DNA from: an uncultured Acidobacteriota bacterium
GTDB taxonomy: Bacteria; Acidobacteriota; Terriglobia; Terriglobales; Acidobacteriaceae
Reading direction: 5' to 3'
NCBI GenBank assembly: GCA_903873705.1
Contig: CAIQPK010000022.1
Location: 1 to 64,000 of the forward strand
Length of the DNA: 64,000 bases
The translations under genes and the position numbers were made by a program. The notes under the pieces are model-generated. The model was not told where the DNA came from. It did no database searches and was given only the letters and a program-made list of their open reading frames with translations. Positions 1 to 6,864 of the stretch are shown in pieces (position 1 is the first letter of the stretch; the number at the start of each line of letters is the position of its first letter).

Positions 1-21
1 CGCCGCCAGCAACTGCCGCGT

Positions 22-765
22 CTAGGCCTCCCGCGGCGTAACGCAATCCTCGCTCCACGTCCCCGTCTCCACCACCCGACCCCGCTGCAGCACCAGCACC
101 CGATCACACAAATACCGCACCAGCGGCATCGAGTGCGAAATAAACAAACACGTCAACCCATACTGCTCCTTCAACCCGCGCAGCAGGTTGATCACCTGCG
201 CCCCCACCGACACATCCAGCGCACTCACCGGCTCATCCAGCACCAGCAGCTCCGGCCGCAGAGCCAGCGCCCGCGCAATGTTGATCCGCTGCCGCTGCCC
301 GCCCGAAAACTCATGCGGATACCGCTCCAGCGCCGACTCATCCATCCCCACCTCACCCAGCAGCTCCCGCAGCCGCGCCGCCACACCCTGCGTCGGCGCC
401 TCGCCATGGATCGCAAAAGGCTCCGCCAGCGTCTGCCGCACCGTCATCCGCGGATCGAGCGCCGCATAAGGGTCCTGAAACACAATCGCCAGCCGCCGTC
501 GCAACCGCCGCATCTCTCCCGCGGAAACACCCCGCAGATCAATAGCGTTTCCCCCGCTCTGCAGCCGAATCTCCCCTGACGTCGGCTCAATCAGCCGCAG
601 CAGCAGCCGCGCAATCGTGCTCTTGCCCGACCCCGACTCCCCCACCAGCCCCAGCGTCTCGCCCGCAAAAATCTCCAGCGAAACGTCGTCGATCACCCGC
701 GACCGTCCATACTCCTTCACCAGGTTCTTCGCCGAAATCAGGGGCAAGCTCACTGGCGTCGCCAT
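22..765 (-). CDS. Peptide/nickel-type ABC transporter ATP-binding protein (DppF/OppF-like)
   Basis: A cytoplasmic ATPase subunit that would power import of peptides or similar substrates through an inner-membrane ABC permease. All ABC motifs are visible: Walker A GESGSGKST (residues 42-50), Q-loop in VFQDPY (about 95-100), signature SGGQRQR (154-160), Walker B LLVLDEP (173-179) and the switch His in FISHSM. At 247 residues it ends soon after the catalytic core, whereas OppF/DppF usually run past 300 and carry a C-terminal Cys-rich extension, so it is a short member. It lies 3 bases after an NTF2-like gene on the same strand; permease genes, if linked, are outside the window. Substrate cannot be told from sequence. 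Confidence 0.9.
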   Translation of the reverse strand: MATPVSLPLISAKNLVKEYGRSRVIDDVSLEIFAGETLGLVGESGSGKSTIARLLLRLIEPTSGEIRLQSGGNAIDLRGVSAGEMRRLRRRLAIVFQDPYAALDPRMTVRQTLAEPFAIHGEAPTQGVAARLRELLGEVGMDESALERYPHEFSGGQRQRINIARALALRPELLVLDEPVSALDVSVGAQVINLLRGLKEQYGLTCLFISHSMPLVRYLCDRVLVLQRGRVVETGTWSEDCVTPREA

Positions 766-768
766 CCC

Positions 769-1260
769 TTACGTCGTCTCGCTGAAAATGATCTTCCAGC
801 CAATCAGCGTCTTTTCCATGATCAGCGTGAACGTCCCCTCAGCCGACCCACCCGCCCGCTTCGGCCGATCCAGGTGATACTTCCCCGTAGCCAGCGCAAA
901 GTTTTCACCCAGCTCCCGCGCCTCCACGTTCGAGTAAGCAATCACCCCCATGGAGTCACGGTTGGGATAGTTGATGTGGTACGCCGACTTGATATTCGCC
1001 ATCCCCCTCACGCTGCCGCCAATAATGGCCTGCGTCTCCGGTGCCACCTTGTAAGACTCCAGGAACTCGTCCAGATTGCCGCGGTTCCACGCACTCTCCT
1101 GCATCAGCACGACCTTCACCACGGCCAGCTGTTCCTTGCTCGCCGTAAACAGACCGTCGGGCTCTTTCTGCGCCCTCGCCGTTGGCGCCCACGCCACCAC
1201 CGCCAAAAACACCACCACCGCTGCTATCCACCTTTGGGTCTTGCCGCCCGTCATCCGCAT
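769..1260 (-). CDS. Secreted NTF2-like (SnoaL/DUF4440-type) protein
   Basis: A 163-residue protein with an N-terminal signal peptide (hydrophobic run ending around ARAQK, residues 13-31) followed by one compact domain. The pattern of an early Ser/Ala-Trp-Asn-Arg-Gly-Asp/Asn helix (QESAWNRGNLDEF), a central SVRGMANIKSAY segment and C-terminal strands ending in GWKIIFSE is typical of the NTF2-like alpha+beta barrel families SnoaL and DUF4440. Members bind small hydrophobic ligands or have no known activity, so function is open. The gene is immediately upstream of the ABC ATPase (3-base gap) and probably co-transcribed with it. Confidence 0.75.
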   Translation of the reverse strand: MRMTGGKTQRWIAAVVVFLAVVAWAPTARAQKEPDGLFTASKEQLAVVKVVLMQESAWNRGNLDEFLESYKVAPETQAIIGGSVRGMANIKSAYHINYPNRDSMGVIAYSNVEARELGENFALATGKYHLDRPKRAGGSAEGTFTLIMEKTLIGWKIIFSETT

Positions 1261-1402
1261 CGCTTGCCCCCGATTCCTGCTTTCAAACTTTCCGCTCGCT
1301 TCTCAAATCATACGAGCCCCGGGCCTTCCCGGTTTGTCATTCATCTGTCACTGCTCTCGATGCGCATCCCCCAACAACACCCACCCGCACCCACGCTCGT
1401 TG

Positions 1403-1408
1403 TAGACT
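1403..1408 (+). promoter_or_regulatory. Candidate -10 element (TAGACT) for a leaderless dacB mRNA
   Basis: TAGACT sits exactly 6 bases before the ATG at 1415 and there is no Shine-Dalgarno sequence between. A start point 6-7 bases after the hexamer would fall on the ATG. The same geometry recurs at several other genes in this window. Confidence 0.4.
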
Positions 1409-1414
1409 TCGCCC

Positions 1415-3058
1415 ATGCCCCCTCGTCACCTGCGACTCGGCCTCGTCCTCTGCGCCGCCACCCTCGCGCTGCCGCTCGCCGCCCAGACCACCTCCGCCCC
1501 CTTCCCCACCGGCCCATCCACCCCCCTCGGCCAACAGATCGCCGCCATCACCACCGACCCCGCCGCCCGCCGCGCCCACTGGGGCATCGCCGTCACCACC
1601 CTCGACGGCACACCTATCTACGGCCTCAACGAAGGCGAATTCTTCCGCCCAGCCTCCAACGCAAAACTCTTCACCACCGCCGCCGCAATGGCGCTGCTCG
1701 GCCCTGAGACGCGCCTGACAACTTCGGCAGAATCCACAGCAACCCTTAGCCGGATCGTCGCTGCAAGAGGCGTTCTTGACGGTGACATTGTTCTTAAAGG
1801 ACTAGGGGATGCCAACATCTCCGGTCGAAGCTTCCCCTATCTATCTCCCGCTGAAAAAAAGCGGCACCCTTCATCTGTTGCTGCGAACCTTATTCCACTT
1901 GATCCGCTTCATCACCTTGATTATCTGGCTGACACTTTTGTGCGGGCCGGGGTAAAACGCGTTACGGGCAACATCGTTGGCGACGAAACCTTATGGCCAC
2001 ATGAGCCGTATGCCAACGACTGGACCATCGATGATGCTGTCTGGGGTTACGGCGCGCCAGTTTCCGCGTTATCGATCAACGACAACCAGCTAAAACTGAC
2101 GATCAATCCTTCAGAGCACGTCGGCGGAGCGGCGTCCGTACAGATCGTTCCAGACATTGGCTATTACCAGGTTCGGAGCGAAGTGAAGACTGTTGCAGCG
2201 AAGTCGCCCGCCAGCATTCGAATAGACCGGGAGATGGGCTCGCGGATTGTCCGTGTCAGCGGAACAATAGCCGTCAGAGAACCCTACTCAACGGATATCG
2301 CCATTGACGATCCTGCGGAGTTTGCGGCGCAGGCGCTAAAGCAGGCGTTGGAAGCGCGTGGCATCAAGGTCAACGGTAATGCCCGCGCGGCTCATCGAGA
2401 TAACGGCGATACGTCGGAATTTACAGACGAGCTAAATACACCTCTGCCGAAATTGCCACACAACAACAATGCCGATCAGAGCGAATGGACGACATGCCTT
2501 GACGATTGCCCAATACAGGCTGATCAGCGGTCACCGCCCCTCGCCGACGACATCATCCTCACCCTCAAAGTCTCCCAAAACCTCCACGCCGAGCTACTCC
2601 TCCGCCGCCTCGGCAAGCAATACGGCACCGACGGCTCCACCGCCCAGGGCGCCCGCGTCGTCCGCCAGTTCCTCATCAACGCCGGCCTGGACGGCGACGA
2701 CTTCGTCTTCTACGACGGCTCCGGACTCAGCGGCCACGACCTCGTCACCCCGCGCGCCACCGCCCAGCTCCTCGCCTACGCCACCCATCAACCGTGGTTC
2801 GCCCAATGGCGCTCCGGCTTCCCCGTCGGCGGTGAAGACGGCACCCTGGCCAGCCGCTTCGCGCAGCCGCCGCTCAAAGACCACCTCTTCGCCAAAACCG
2901 GCACACTCTCTGAAGCCCGCGCCCTATCCGGCTACGTGGACTGCGCCAGCGGCAAAACGGTCATCTTCTCCGTCATGGTCGACAACCACGCCCCCAACAC
3001 CCCAGCCGACCGCATCGCCATGGACCACATCGTCGCCGCCATAGCCGCCGCCAACTAA
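1415..3058 (+). CDS. dacB: D-alanyl-D-alanine carboxypeptidase/endopeptidase, PBP4 type (peptidase S13)
   Basis: A periplasmic penicillin-binding protein that trims or cleaves peptidoglycan peptides. A signal peptide precedes the S13 domain, and the three active-site motifs are present: SNAK (residues 81-84, SxxK), SIN (220-222, SxN) and KTG (494-496). Length (547) is slightly above the family norm because of a low-complexity stretch around residues 330-370. The first ~270 and last ~530 bases have the near-exclusive C/G third positions of the neighbourhood, but about 1720-2530 (the region between SxxK and KTG that includes the inserted domains) uses mixed codons. The reading frame stays intact. 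This mosaic suggests replacement of the middle by recombination with a diverged homologue. Confidence 0.9.
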   Translation: MPPRHLRLGLVLCAATLALPLAAQTTSAPFPTGPSTPLGQQIAAITTDPAARRAHWGIAVTTLDGTPIYGLNEGEFFRPASNAKLFTTAAAMALLGPETRLTTSAESTATLSRIVAARGVLDGDIVLKGLGDANISGRSFPYLSPAEKKRHPSSVAANLIPLDPLHHLDYLADTFVRAGVKRVTGNIVGDETLWPHEPYANDWTIDDAVWGYGAPVSALSINDNQLKLTINPSEHVGGAASVQIVPDIGYYQVRSEVKTVAAKSPASIRIDREMGSRIVRVSGTIAVREPYSTDIAIDDPAEFAAQALKQALEARGIKVNGNARAAHRDNGDTSEFTDELNTPLPKLPHNNNADQSEWTTCLDDCPIQADQRSPPLADDIILTLKVSQNLHAELLLRRLGKQYGTDGSTAQGARVVRQFLINAGLDGDDFVFYDGSGLSGHDLVTPRATAQLLAYATHQPWFAQWRSGFPVGGEDGTLASRFAQPPLKDHLFAKTGTLSEARALSGYVDCASGKTVIFSVMVDNHAPNTPADRIAMDHIVAAIAAAN

Positions 3059-3105
3059 CCCAACGCAACGACCCTGAACCCTGGGCCCTGAACCCTTGGG
3101 CCCGC

Positions 3106-3363
3106 CTACTTCGGCGTGTGCTTCTTGATGTAATTCCGCAGCTTCAGGTTCGTATCCAGAGCCTTGGCCACCCCGCCGTCCAGCATCCGCAGCCAGTCCG
3201 ACGCCGGCTCCTTCAGCTCCGCCATGCTCAGCAGGTAGCTGGTCTGCACAATGATTTCCAGCGCGTTCGAAAGTTCATGCGCCAGCCGGCGCACTTCCAG
3301 CGCCAGCTCTTCCGGCATCTCCGCGGCGCCTTCGGTAACGGTCTTCTTTTCAGGTTCAGTCAT
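3106..3363 (-). CDS. Small HisKA-like (H-box) protein without a kinase domain
   Basis: An 85-residue protein starting at ATG 3363; a GTG start 33 bases upstream would add a basic, unlikely extension. It is mostly helical, with RRLAHELSNALEIIVQTSY near the middle followed by a second helix. The H-E-L-S-N pattern resembles the phospho-accepting H-box of HisKA/DHp dimerisation domains, yet no ATP-binding domain is fused or adjacent. It may be a stand-alone phosphotransfer or dimerisation module; this assignment rests on motif resemblance only. It faces dacB tail to tail. Confidence 0.6.
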   Translation of the reverse strand: MTEPEKKTVTEGAAEMPEELALEVRRLAHELSNALEIIVQTSYLLSMAELKEPASDWLRMLDGGVAKALDTNLKLRNYIKKHTPK

Positions 3364-3517
3364 AGTTTTCAGGCGTCTGTGGCGCGGTCTTCCCACCGTT
3401 CAGGACGCCGAACCCTCAGTCCGCACAGTGTACGGCACACCCGCCCGAATTGACAGCCCGTCCACGCTCTGGAACACTAGTTCTACACGCAAGGCGCGCA
3501 AGTCGCTGCTGGAGTGA

Positions 3518-3604
3518 GCCGAAATGGCGGAATTGGCAGACGCGCGTGGTTCAGGTCCACGTTCTCGCAAGGGAGTGGAGGTTCGAGTCCTCTTTTCGGC
3601 ACCA
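3518..3604 (+). tRNA. tRNA-Leu (anticodon CAG)
   Basis: The acceptor arms GCCGAAA and TTTCGGC pair fully, followed by discriminator A and an encoded CCA (3602-3604). The anticodon stem GTGG/CCAC encloses the loop TTCAGGT, giving anticodon CAG. A long variable arm typical of leucine tRNAs and a T-arm with GGTTCGAGTCC are present. Total length with CCA is 87. Confidence 0.97.
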
Positions 3605-3627
3605 AAATTTTAGTACCTGAATAAGGC

Positions 3628-3657
3628 AAAGGGCGGGAGCCAATCCCGCCCTTTCTG
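3628..3657 (+). terminator. Rho-independent terminator after tRNA-Leu
   Basis: Perfect 11-bp stem AAAGGGCGGGA / TCCCGCCCTTT with a 5-base loop and a short T-rich tail, 24 bases after the tRNA. Confidence 0.85.
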
Positions 3658-3856
3658 CTGCCCCGTCCGTGGTATTTGCCACTTAGCCACCTTACTCGAG
3701 CCGGCCACCAAAATCAGCCTATTACTTTTGGCACCCCTCCCGCTCACAGGCAAAATCCCCCCATTTCGCCCAAATTAGCAGGAATTCCCCCCACTCCCTT
3801 CTGCGTAATGCTCCTTTAGTGAGCCCCATCCCCCATCCGGGTCATGTCGTCTTTGC
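3658..3856. other. Intergenic stretch without a recognisable gene
   Basis: Between the tRNA terminator and the leader structure at 3857 there is no reading frame with plausible codon use or a ribosome binding site. The promoter of the small unit at 3857-4086 presumably lies here, but no convincing -35/-10 pair could be chosen. Confidence 0.5.
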
Positions 3857-3907
3857 GTATCTCCACCGAAGGTAGATGCAGTACCTAAATCGGCCCGTCG
3901 GAGATAC
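3857..3907 (+). promoter_or_regulatory. mRNA leader stem that sequesters the Shine-Dalgarno of the 3911 peptide
   Basis: GTATCTCC (3857-3864) is exactly complementary to GGAGATAC (3900-3907), and the second arm contains the GGAG ribosome binding site of the GTG at 3911. Inside the 35-base loop a second stem forms: AGGTA (3870-3874) with TACCT (3882-3886). The nested design resembles leaders that control translation by masking the ribosome binding site. Whether a ligand, protein or temperature opens it is not visible. Confidence 0.5.
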
Positions 3908-3910
3908 ACC

Positions 3911-4009
3911 GTGCACGATCTCATTGTCGCTTGTACTTTCTTACTCATCGTCATCTCACCCTGCATCGTTGCCATGCGCGTCGCCGCAGCCGAGCCCGGT
4001 GGCGACTAG
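3911..4009 (+). CDS. 32-residue hydrophobic membrane peptide (small ORF)
   Basis: A GTG start has GGAG 7-8 bases upstream and is followed by 31 codons and TAG. The product begins MHDLIVACTFLLIVISPCIV, continues AMRVAAA and ends EPGGD: one transmembrane helix (about residues 4-22) with a short polar tail, so it should be a single-span inner-membrane peptide. Support comes from context: a leader stem covering the ribosome binding site, and a factor-independent terminator 50 bases after the stop, make a complete short transcription unit. It resembles no family I can name. Overlapping longer frames have worse codon use. Confidence 0.55.
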   Translation: MHDLIVACTFLLIVISPCIVAMRVAAAEPGGD

Positions 4010-4060
4010 ATACCTCCGCATCGCAGGCCAGCTAACCCTCCCCAAAACGCCGCAAACGAC

Positions 4061-4086
4061 AAGGGCACCCATCTCGGGTGCCTTTT
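4061..4086 (+). terminator. Rho-independent terminator of the small-peptide unit
   Basis: GGCACCC (4064-4070) pairs with GGGTGCC (4076-4082) around the loop ATCTC, flanked by AAG and TTTT. It follows the 32-codon ORF on the same strand. Confidence 0.75.
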
Positions 4087-4231
4087 ACGTTTTCCCCAAC
4101 ACTCTCCCACTCGCGCAACACGATCAACGAGCACACAGCGCCTTCACCCGTGGGCGAAGTTGCGAGTTCTTAGTTCTTAATCTTGTGGACCGCGTTGAAT
4201 CAATTGCAAGCAAGACACTAACAACCCACAA

Positions 4232-4684
4232 CTAGCTATACAACGCCGCTTCAAACTGCCGCAGCGCCTCATCGCTCCACGCGTGCGACTGCCTCCGCCA
4301 CCCATTCGGATCGTCATCCAGAAAATTCGGAAAGTCGGACCGGCACACCGCAATCTTCGCCGCAAAATCCACCAGCGCCTGCGCCGTGCCATCCAGATAC
4401 AGCACCGCCTGCAGCCCATCCCGAGACCACTGCACCGAAGCCAACCGCTCCCGCTCGCGGTCCTCCAGCGAGCTGACGTTATAGATCAGCATCGCATCCA
4501 GGATCGCCGCATCATGCGTCTCCCGCGACCGGTCGCAAGCATAAAAGTACCCCGCCGGCCCCTCATCCTCAAACACCACCGTCCACGGCGGTGAAGGCGA
4601 GTTTGAAGAAAGAAAAGCACGTCCGGGAGTGAAAGTAAGCGAGTCCATTATGAACAGGGTACAGGCAATGAGAATGTAAGGCAT
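4232..4684 (-). CDS. DUF2251-like protein with N-terminal hydrophobic segment
   Basis: About 150 residues from the ATG at 4684; an ATG at 4765 is open but overlaps the upstream gene and adds a basic stretch. The N-terminus has a short hydrophobic segment (MPYILIACTLF), so it may be exported or anchored. The rest, beginning at PWTVVFEDEGPAGYFYACD, matches what I recall of DUF2251, small proteins of unknown function with a conserved FEDEGPTGYFY-like start and a C-terminal region rich in Phe, Trp and Asp. It follows the secreted protein at 4696-5475 by 11 bases and is likely co-transcribed. Confidence 0.65.
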   Translation of the reverse strand: MPYILIACTLFIMDSLTFTPGRAFLSSNSPSPPWTVVFEDEGPAGYFYACDRSRETHDAAILDAMLIYNVSSLEDRERERLASVQWSRDGLQAVLYLDGTAQALVDFAAKIAVCRSDFPNFLDDDPNGWRRQSHAWSDEALRQFEAALYS

Positions 4685-4695
4685 CCATGCGCGCG

Positions 4696-5475
4696 CTACT
4701 TTGGAACGATGTCTTTCATTTTCTCGTCGCCACCTTGGCCGAGCTGAAATGGGACAAGGGGCCACGGCAAATCGTTGTGAAACTGAAGTCTCACCGTTAG
4801 CAATTGGTTCAGAATCGCGACGTCGTTCGCAGTCGCCGTGAACAAGAACATACGGCCCTGGTAGAGTACCCCGATCATGGCAATCAATGTCTTTCCAGCT
4901 GATGCCCTGCGCTTTCCGTCCGCATCTTTCGTGTCAGCAGAAACTATCGACAGAATCACATGTGCCTTATCTATGTCGTAGTCGATCATGGAAGCCGCAG
5001 GAGTAAATCCCTGCCGCTTGCGAAGAACCGCCACTATCCCGGCAACGAAGTCATCGTCAGATTCATCCGCTGCTTTACATCTTCTCATCACTTCCTGCAA
5101 AGTGAGCCCGCCAGTTGGTGGTTCGGGGGAAAAATGCTTGGAATCTTCCGGCTCATAGTGGATCAGAGGATTACCCGCACCCACTTGGATATGGATCGGG
5201 TAGCACCCGTCTTTCTCCCCGTCTTTCGGATCTCCGAATGACGCGCGGAATGACCGCTGTTGCTCAGGATCCTCTTTCCGGAAGTCCGGAGAATATTGGA
5301 CAACCATATCCGATTCCGGAATAGCAAACGTTGCCCGCTGAGGGCTTCCGGGAGGATCGACAACGCTCACACTCACCTTGCCACCCTTGGTCTTTGACGC
5401 GCCTGCACTCTGTGCATGGAGAGAAAGCGCGATCCCGAAACTCAACCCGGCGGTGATCGCAACACGCATTTTCAT
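4696..5475 (-). CDS. Secreted protein of unknown function
   Basis: A 259-residue protein with a clear signal peptide (MKMRVAITAGLSFGIALSLH, cleavage likely after HAQ). The mature part is soluble, with an early Asp/Pro-rich region, three Cys (including GCYPIHIQV and RRCKAADE), and a C-terminal half of alternating strands (VILSIVSA, KTLIAMIGVLYQGRMFLF). I do not recognise a family. Third-position GC is much lower than in neighbours, and the partner gene downstream is also of mixed composition, which fits recent acquisition of the pair. Confidence 0.7.
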   Translation of the reverse strand: MKMRVAITAGLSFGIALSLHAQSAGASKTKGGKVSVSVVDPPGSPQRATFAIPESDMVVQYSPDFRKEDPEQQRSFRASFGDPKDGEKDGCYPIHIQVGAGNPLIHYEPEDSKHFSPEPPTGGLTLQEVMRRCKAADESDDDFVAGIVAVLRKRQGFTPAASMIDYDIDKAHVILSIVSADTKDADGKRRASAGKTLIAMIGVLYQGRMFLFTATANDVAILNQLLTVRLQFHNDLPWPLVPFQLGQGGDEKMKDIVPK

Positions 5476-5540
5476 TTGGAAAGCTTACATCGATCATGGG
5501 AGCAATCTGTTGCCAAGTTTCGGTAGACTCAACTTAGACG

Positions 5541-6788
5541 ATGCGATTCAAAGGGTTCTACATCGGCCGCGCCCAGCGCGTAGCCGCCTTACTACTGCTC
5601 TGCATGGCCGCCGAGTGCCTCGTCGTCGTTGCACGCCAGCCCCTCACCTCACAGGACTACCGCTTCGCCCGCTGCGGCCGTGAAATGTGGGAGAAGCCCT
5701 CCCCCCTCGCCGGCTACTTCACCACCTGCGGCAACCTCAACGGCGACGGCACGCTCGGCTACCGGCTCGCCGGCTTCCCCCTCACCGCGCAGCGCTACAC
5801 CCTGCTCGCCATCGACCACTTCCGCAAACCCGAGAACCGCCTCTACGGCGAGAGCTCCCTCAACGGCTCCACCTGGGAAGCCCGCCACGAGTTCGGCAGC
5901 ATCAAGTACCTCCTCCGCCTTCCCTTCGTCTTCTTCGCCCTCTGGCTCGGCGCCGGCCTCTGGTGGGTAGCCCGCCGTCTCTTCGGCAACGAGGGCGGCG
6001 CCCTCGCCCTCGCGCTCTACGTCTTCTGCCCGGCCATCATCCGCTACGCCTGCACGCCCAACAACGAAATCCTGGCCCTCTGGGGCCTCTACGGCCTCGT
6101 CTACACCGCCATCGGAGTAGCCCATGCCATGCAGGGCCCCCGCCGCAAATGGCGTCCCCGCATCCTGCTGCTCACCGCCGCTCTCGGCCTCACCTCATCC
6201 GCCCACCTGCTCGCCGGCCTCATCGGCCTGCTCGCCGCCACCATCTTCCTCTTCTACGTCGCCGACCGCCGCCGCAGCCAGATCTCCCAGGTACTCATCT
6301 ACTCCTCGCTCGGCGCCATGCTCATCGTCTTCGCCGGATTCGGCTTCCGCGTCTCCGCGTTCCTCTACGTCTTCATCGGCGGCGGCGCCCGTTTCTGGTT
6401 CAGCATGGAAGGCCTGCGCAGCTTCATCGCCACAGCCGCGCTTTACCCCTACAACATCTCGCTCCCCGTCCACGGAGCCATCATTCTCGCGACGCTCATC
6501 GCGCTCAGCATTTACCTCGCCTCGCGCCCCAGCCGCTACTTCGGCAATACCTGCCCGCTGCTGATGACCATCGCCCTCATCCCTGTCTACGCCACCCAGA
6601 CCGTCACCTCCCCCTGGCTCTGGGCGCTGCCCTTCCTCTTCACCTTCATCGGCGGCGTCTTCGCCGACGCTCTCGACAACTCCCGCCGCTCCCTCCAGCG
6701 CCGCCGCCTCACCGTCATCCTTGCCTCCGGTCTGGCGCTCGCGCAGGCCTTGCTCTGCATCGGTTGGCTCGCCCGATACACCCACTGA
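5541..6788 (+). CDS. Polytopic membrane protein, GT-C glycosyltransferase-like
   Basis: A 415-residue protein with about nine transmembrane helices. After the first helix there is a large extracytoplasmic loop (QPLTSQDYRFARCGREMWEK and on to EFGSIKYL) with acidic residues near the membrane, as in GT-C enzymes that transfer sugars from polyprenyl-phosphate donors. The central NNEILALWGLYGLVYTA and the long hydrophobic C-terminal half also fit. No precise substrate can be given. It is one of four such orphan proteins in the window (also 21391, 29111 and 57793), none next to polysaccharide export genes. Confidence 0.6.
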   Translation: MRFKGFYIGRAQRVAALLLLCMAAECLVVVARQPLTSQDYRFARCGREMWEKPSPLAGYFTTCGNLNGDGTLGYRLAGFPLTAQRYTLLAIDHFRKPENRLYGESSLNGSTWEARHEFGSIKYLLRLPFVFFALWLGAGLWWVARRLFGNEGGALALALYVFCPAIIRYACTPNNEILALWGLYGLVYTAIGVAHAMQGPRRKWRPRILLLTAALGLTSSAHLLAGLIGLLAATIFLFYVADRRRSQISQVLIYSSLGAMLIVFAGFGFRVSAFLYVFIGGGARFWFSMEGLRSFIATAALYPYNISLPVHGAIILATLIALSIYLASRPSRYFGNTCPLLMTIALIPVYATQTVTSPWLWALPFLFTFIGGVFADALDNSRRSLQRRRLTVILASGLALAQALLCIGWLARYTH

Positions 6789-6864
6789 GCCCAGGCGCCA
6801 AAATCCTGCATCCAACTTCGCAACCGCTGTACTGTGTACTCAAAGGCCCGAGGAAACGCCCCAC

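Noticed and set aside
3876-4235. 119-codon plus-strand frame over the small-peptide unit
   Set aside because: No ribosome binding site, runs through the terminator at 4061-4086 and has random codon use.
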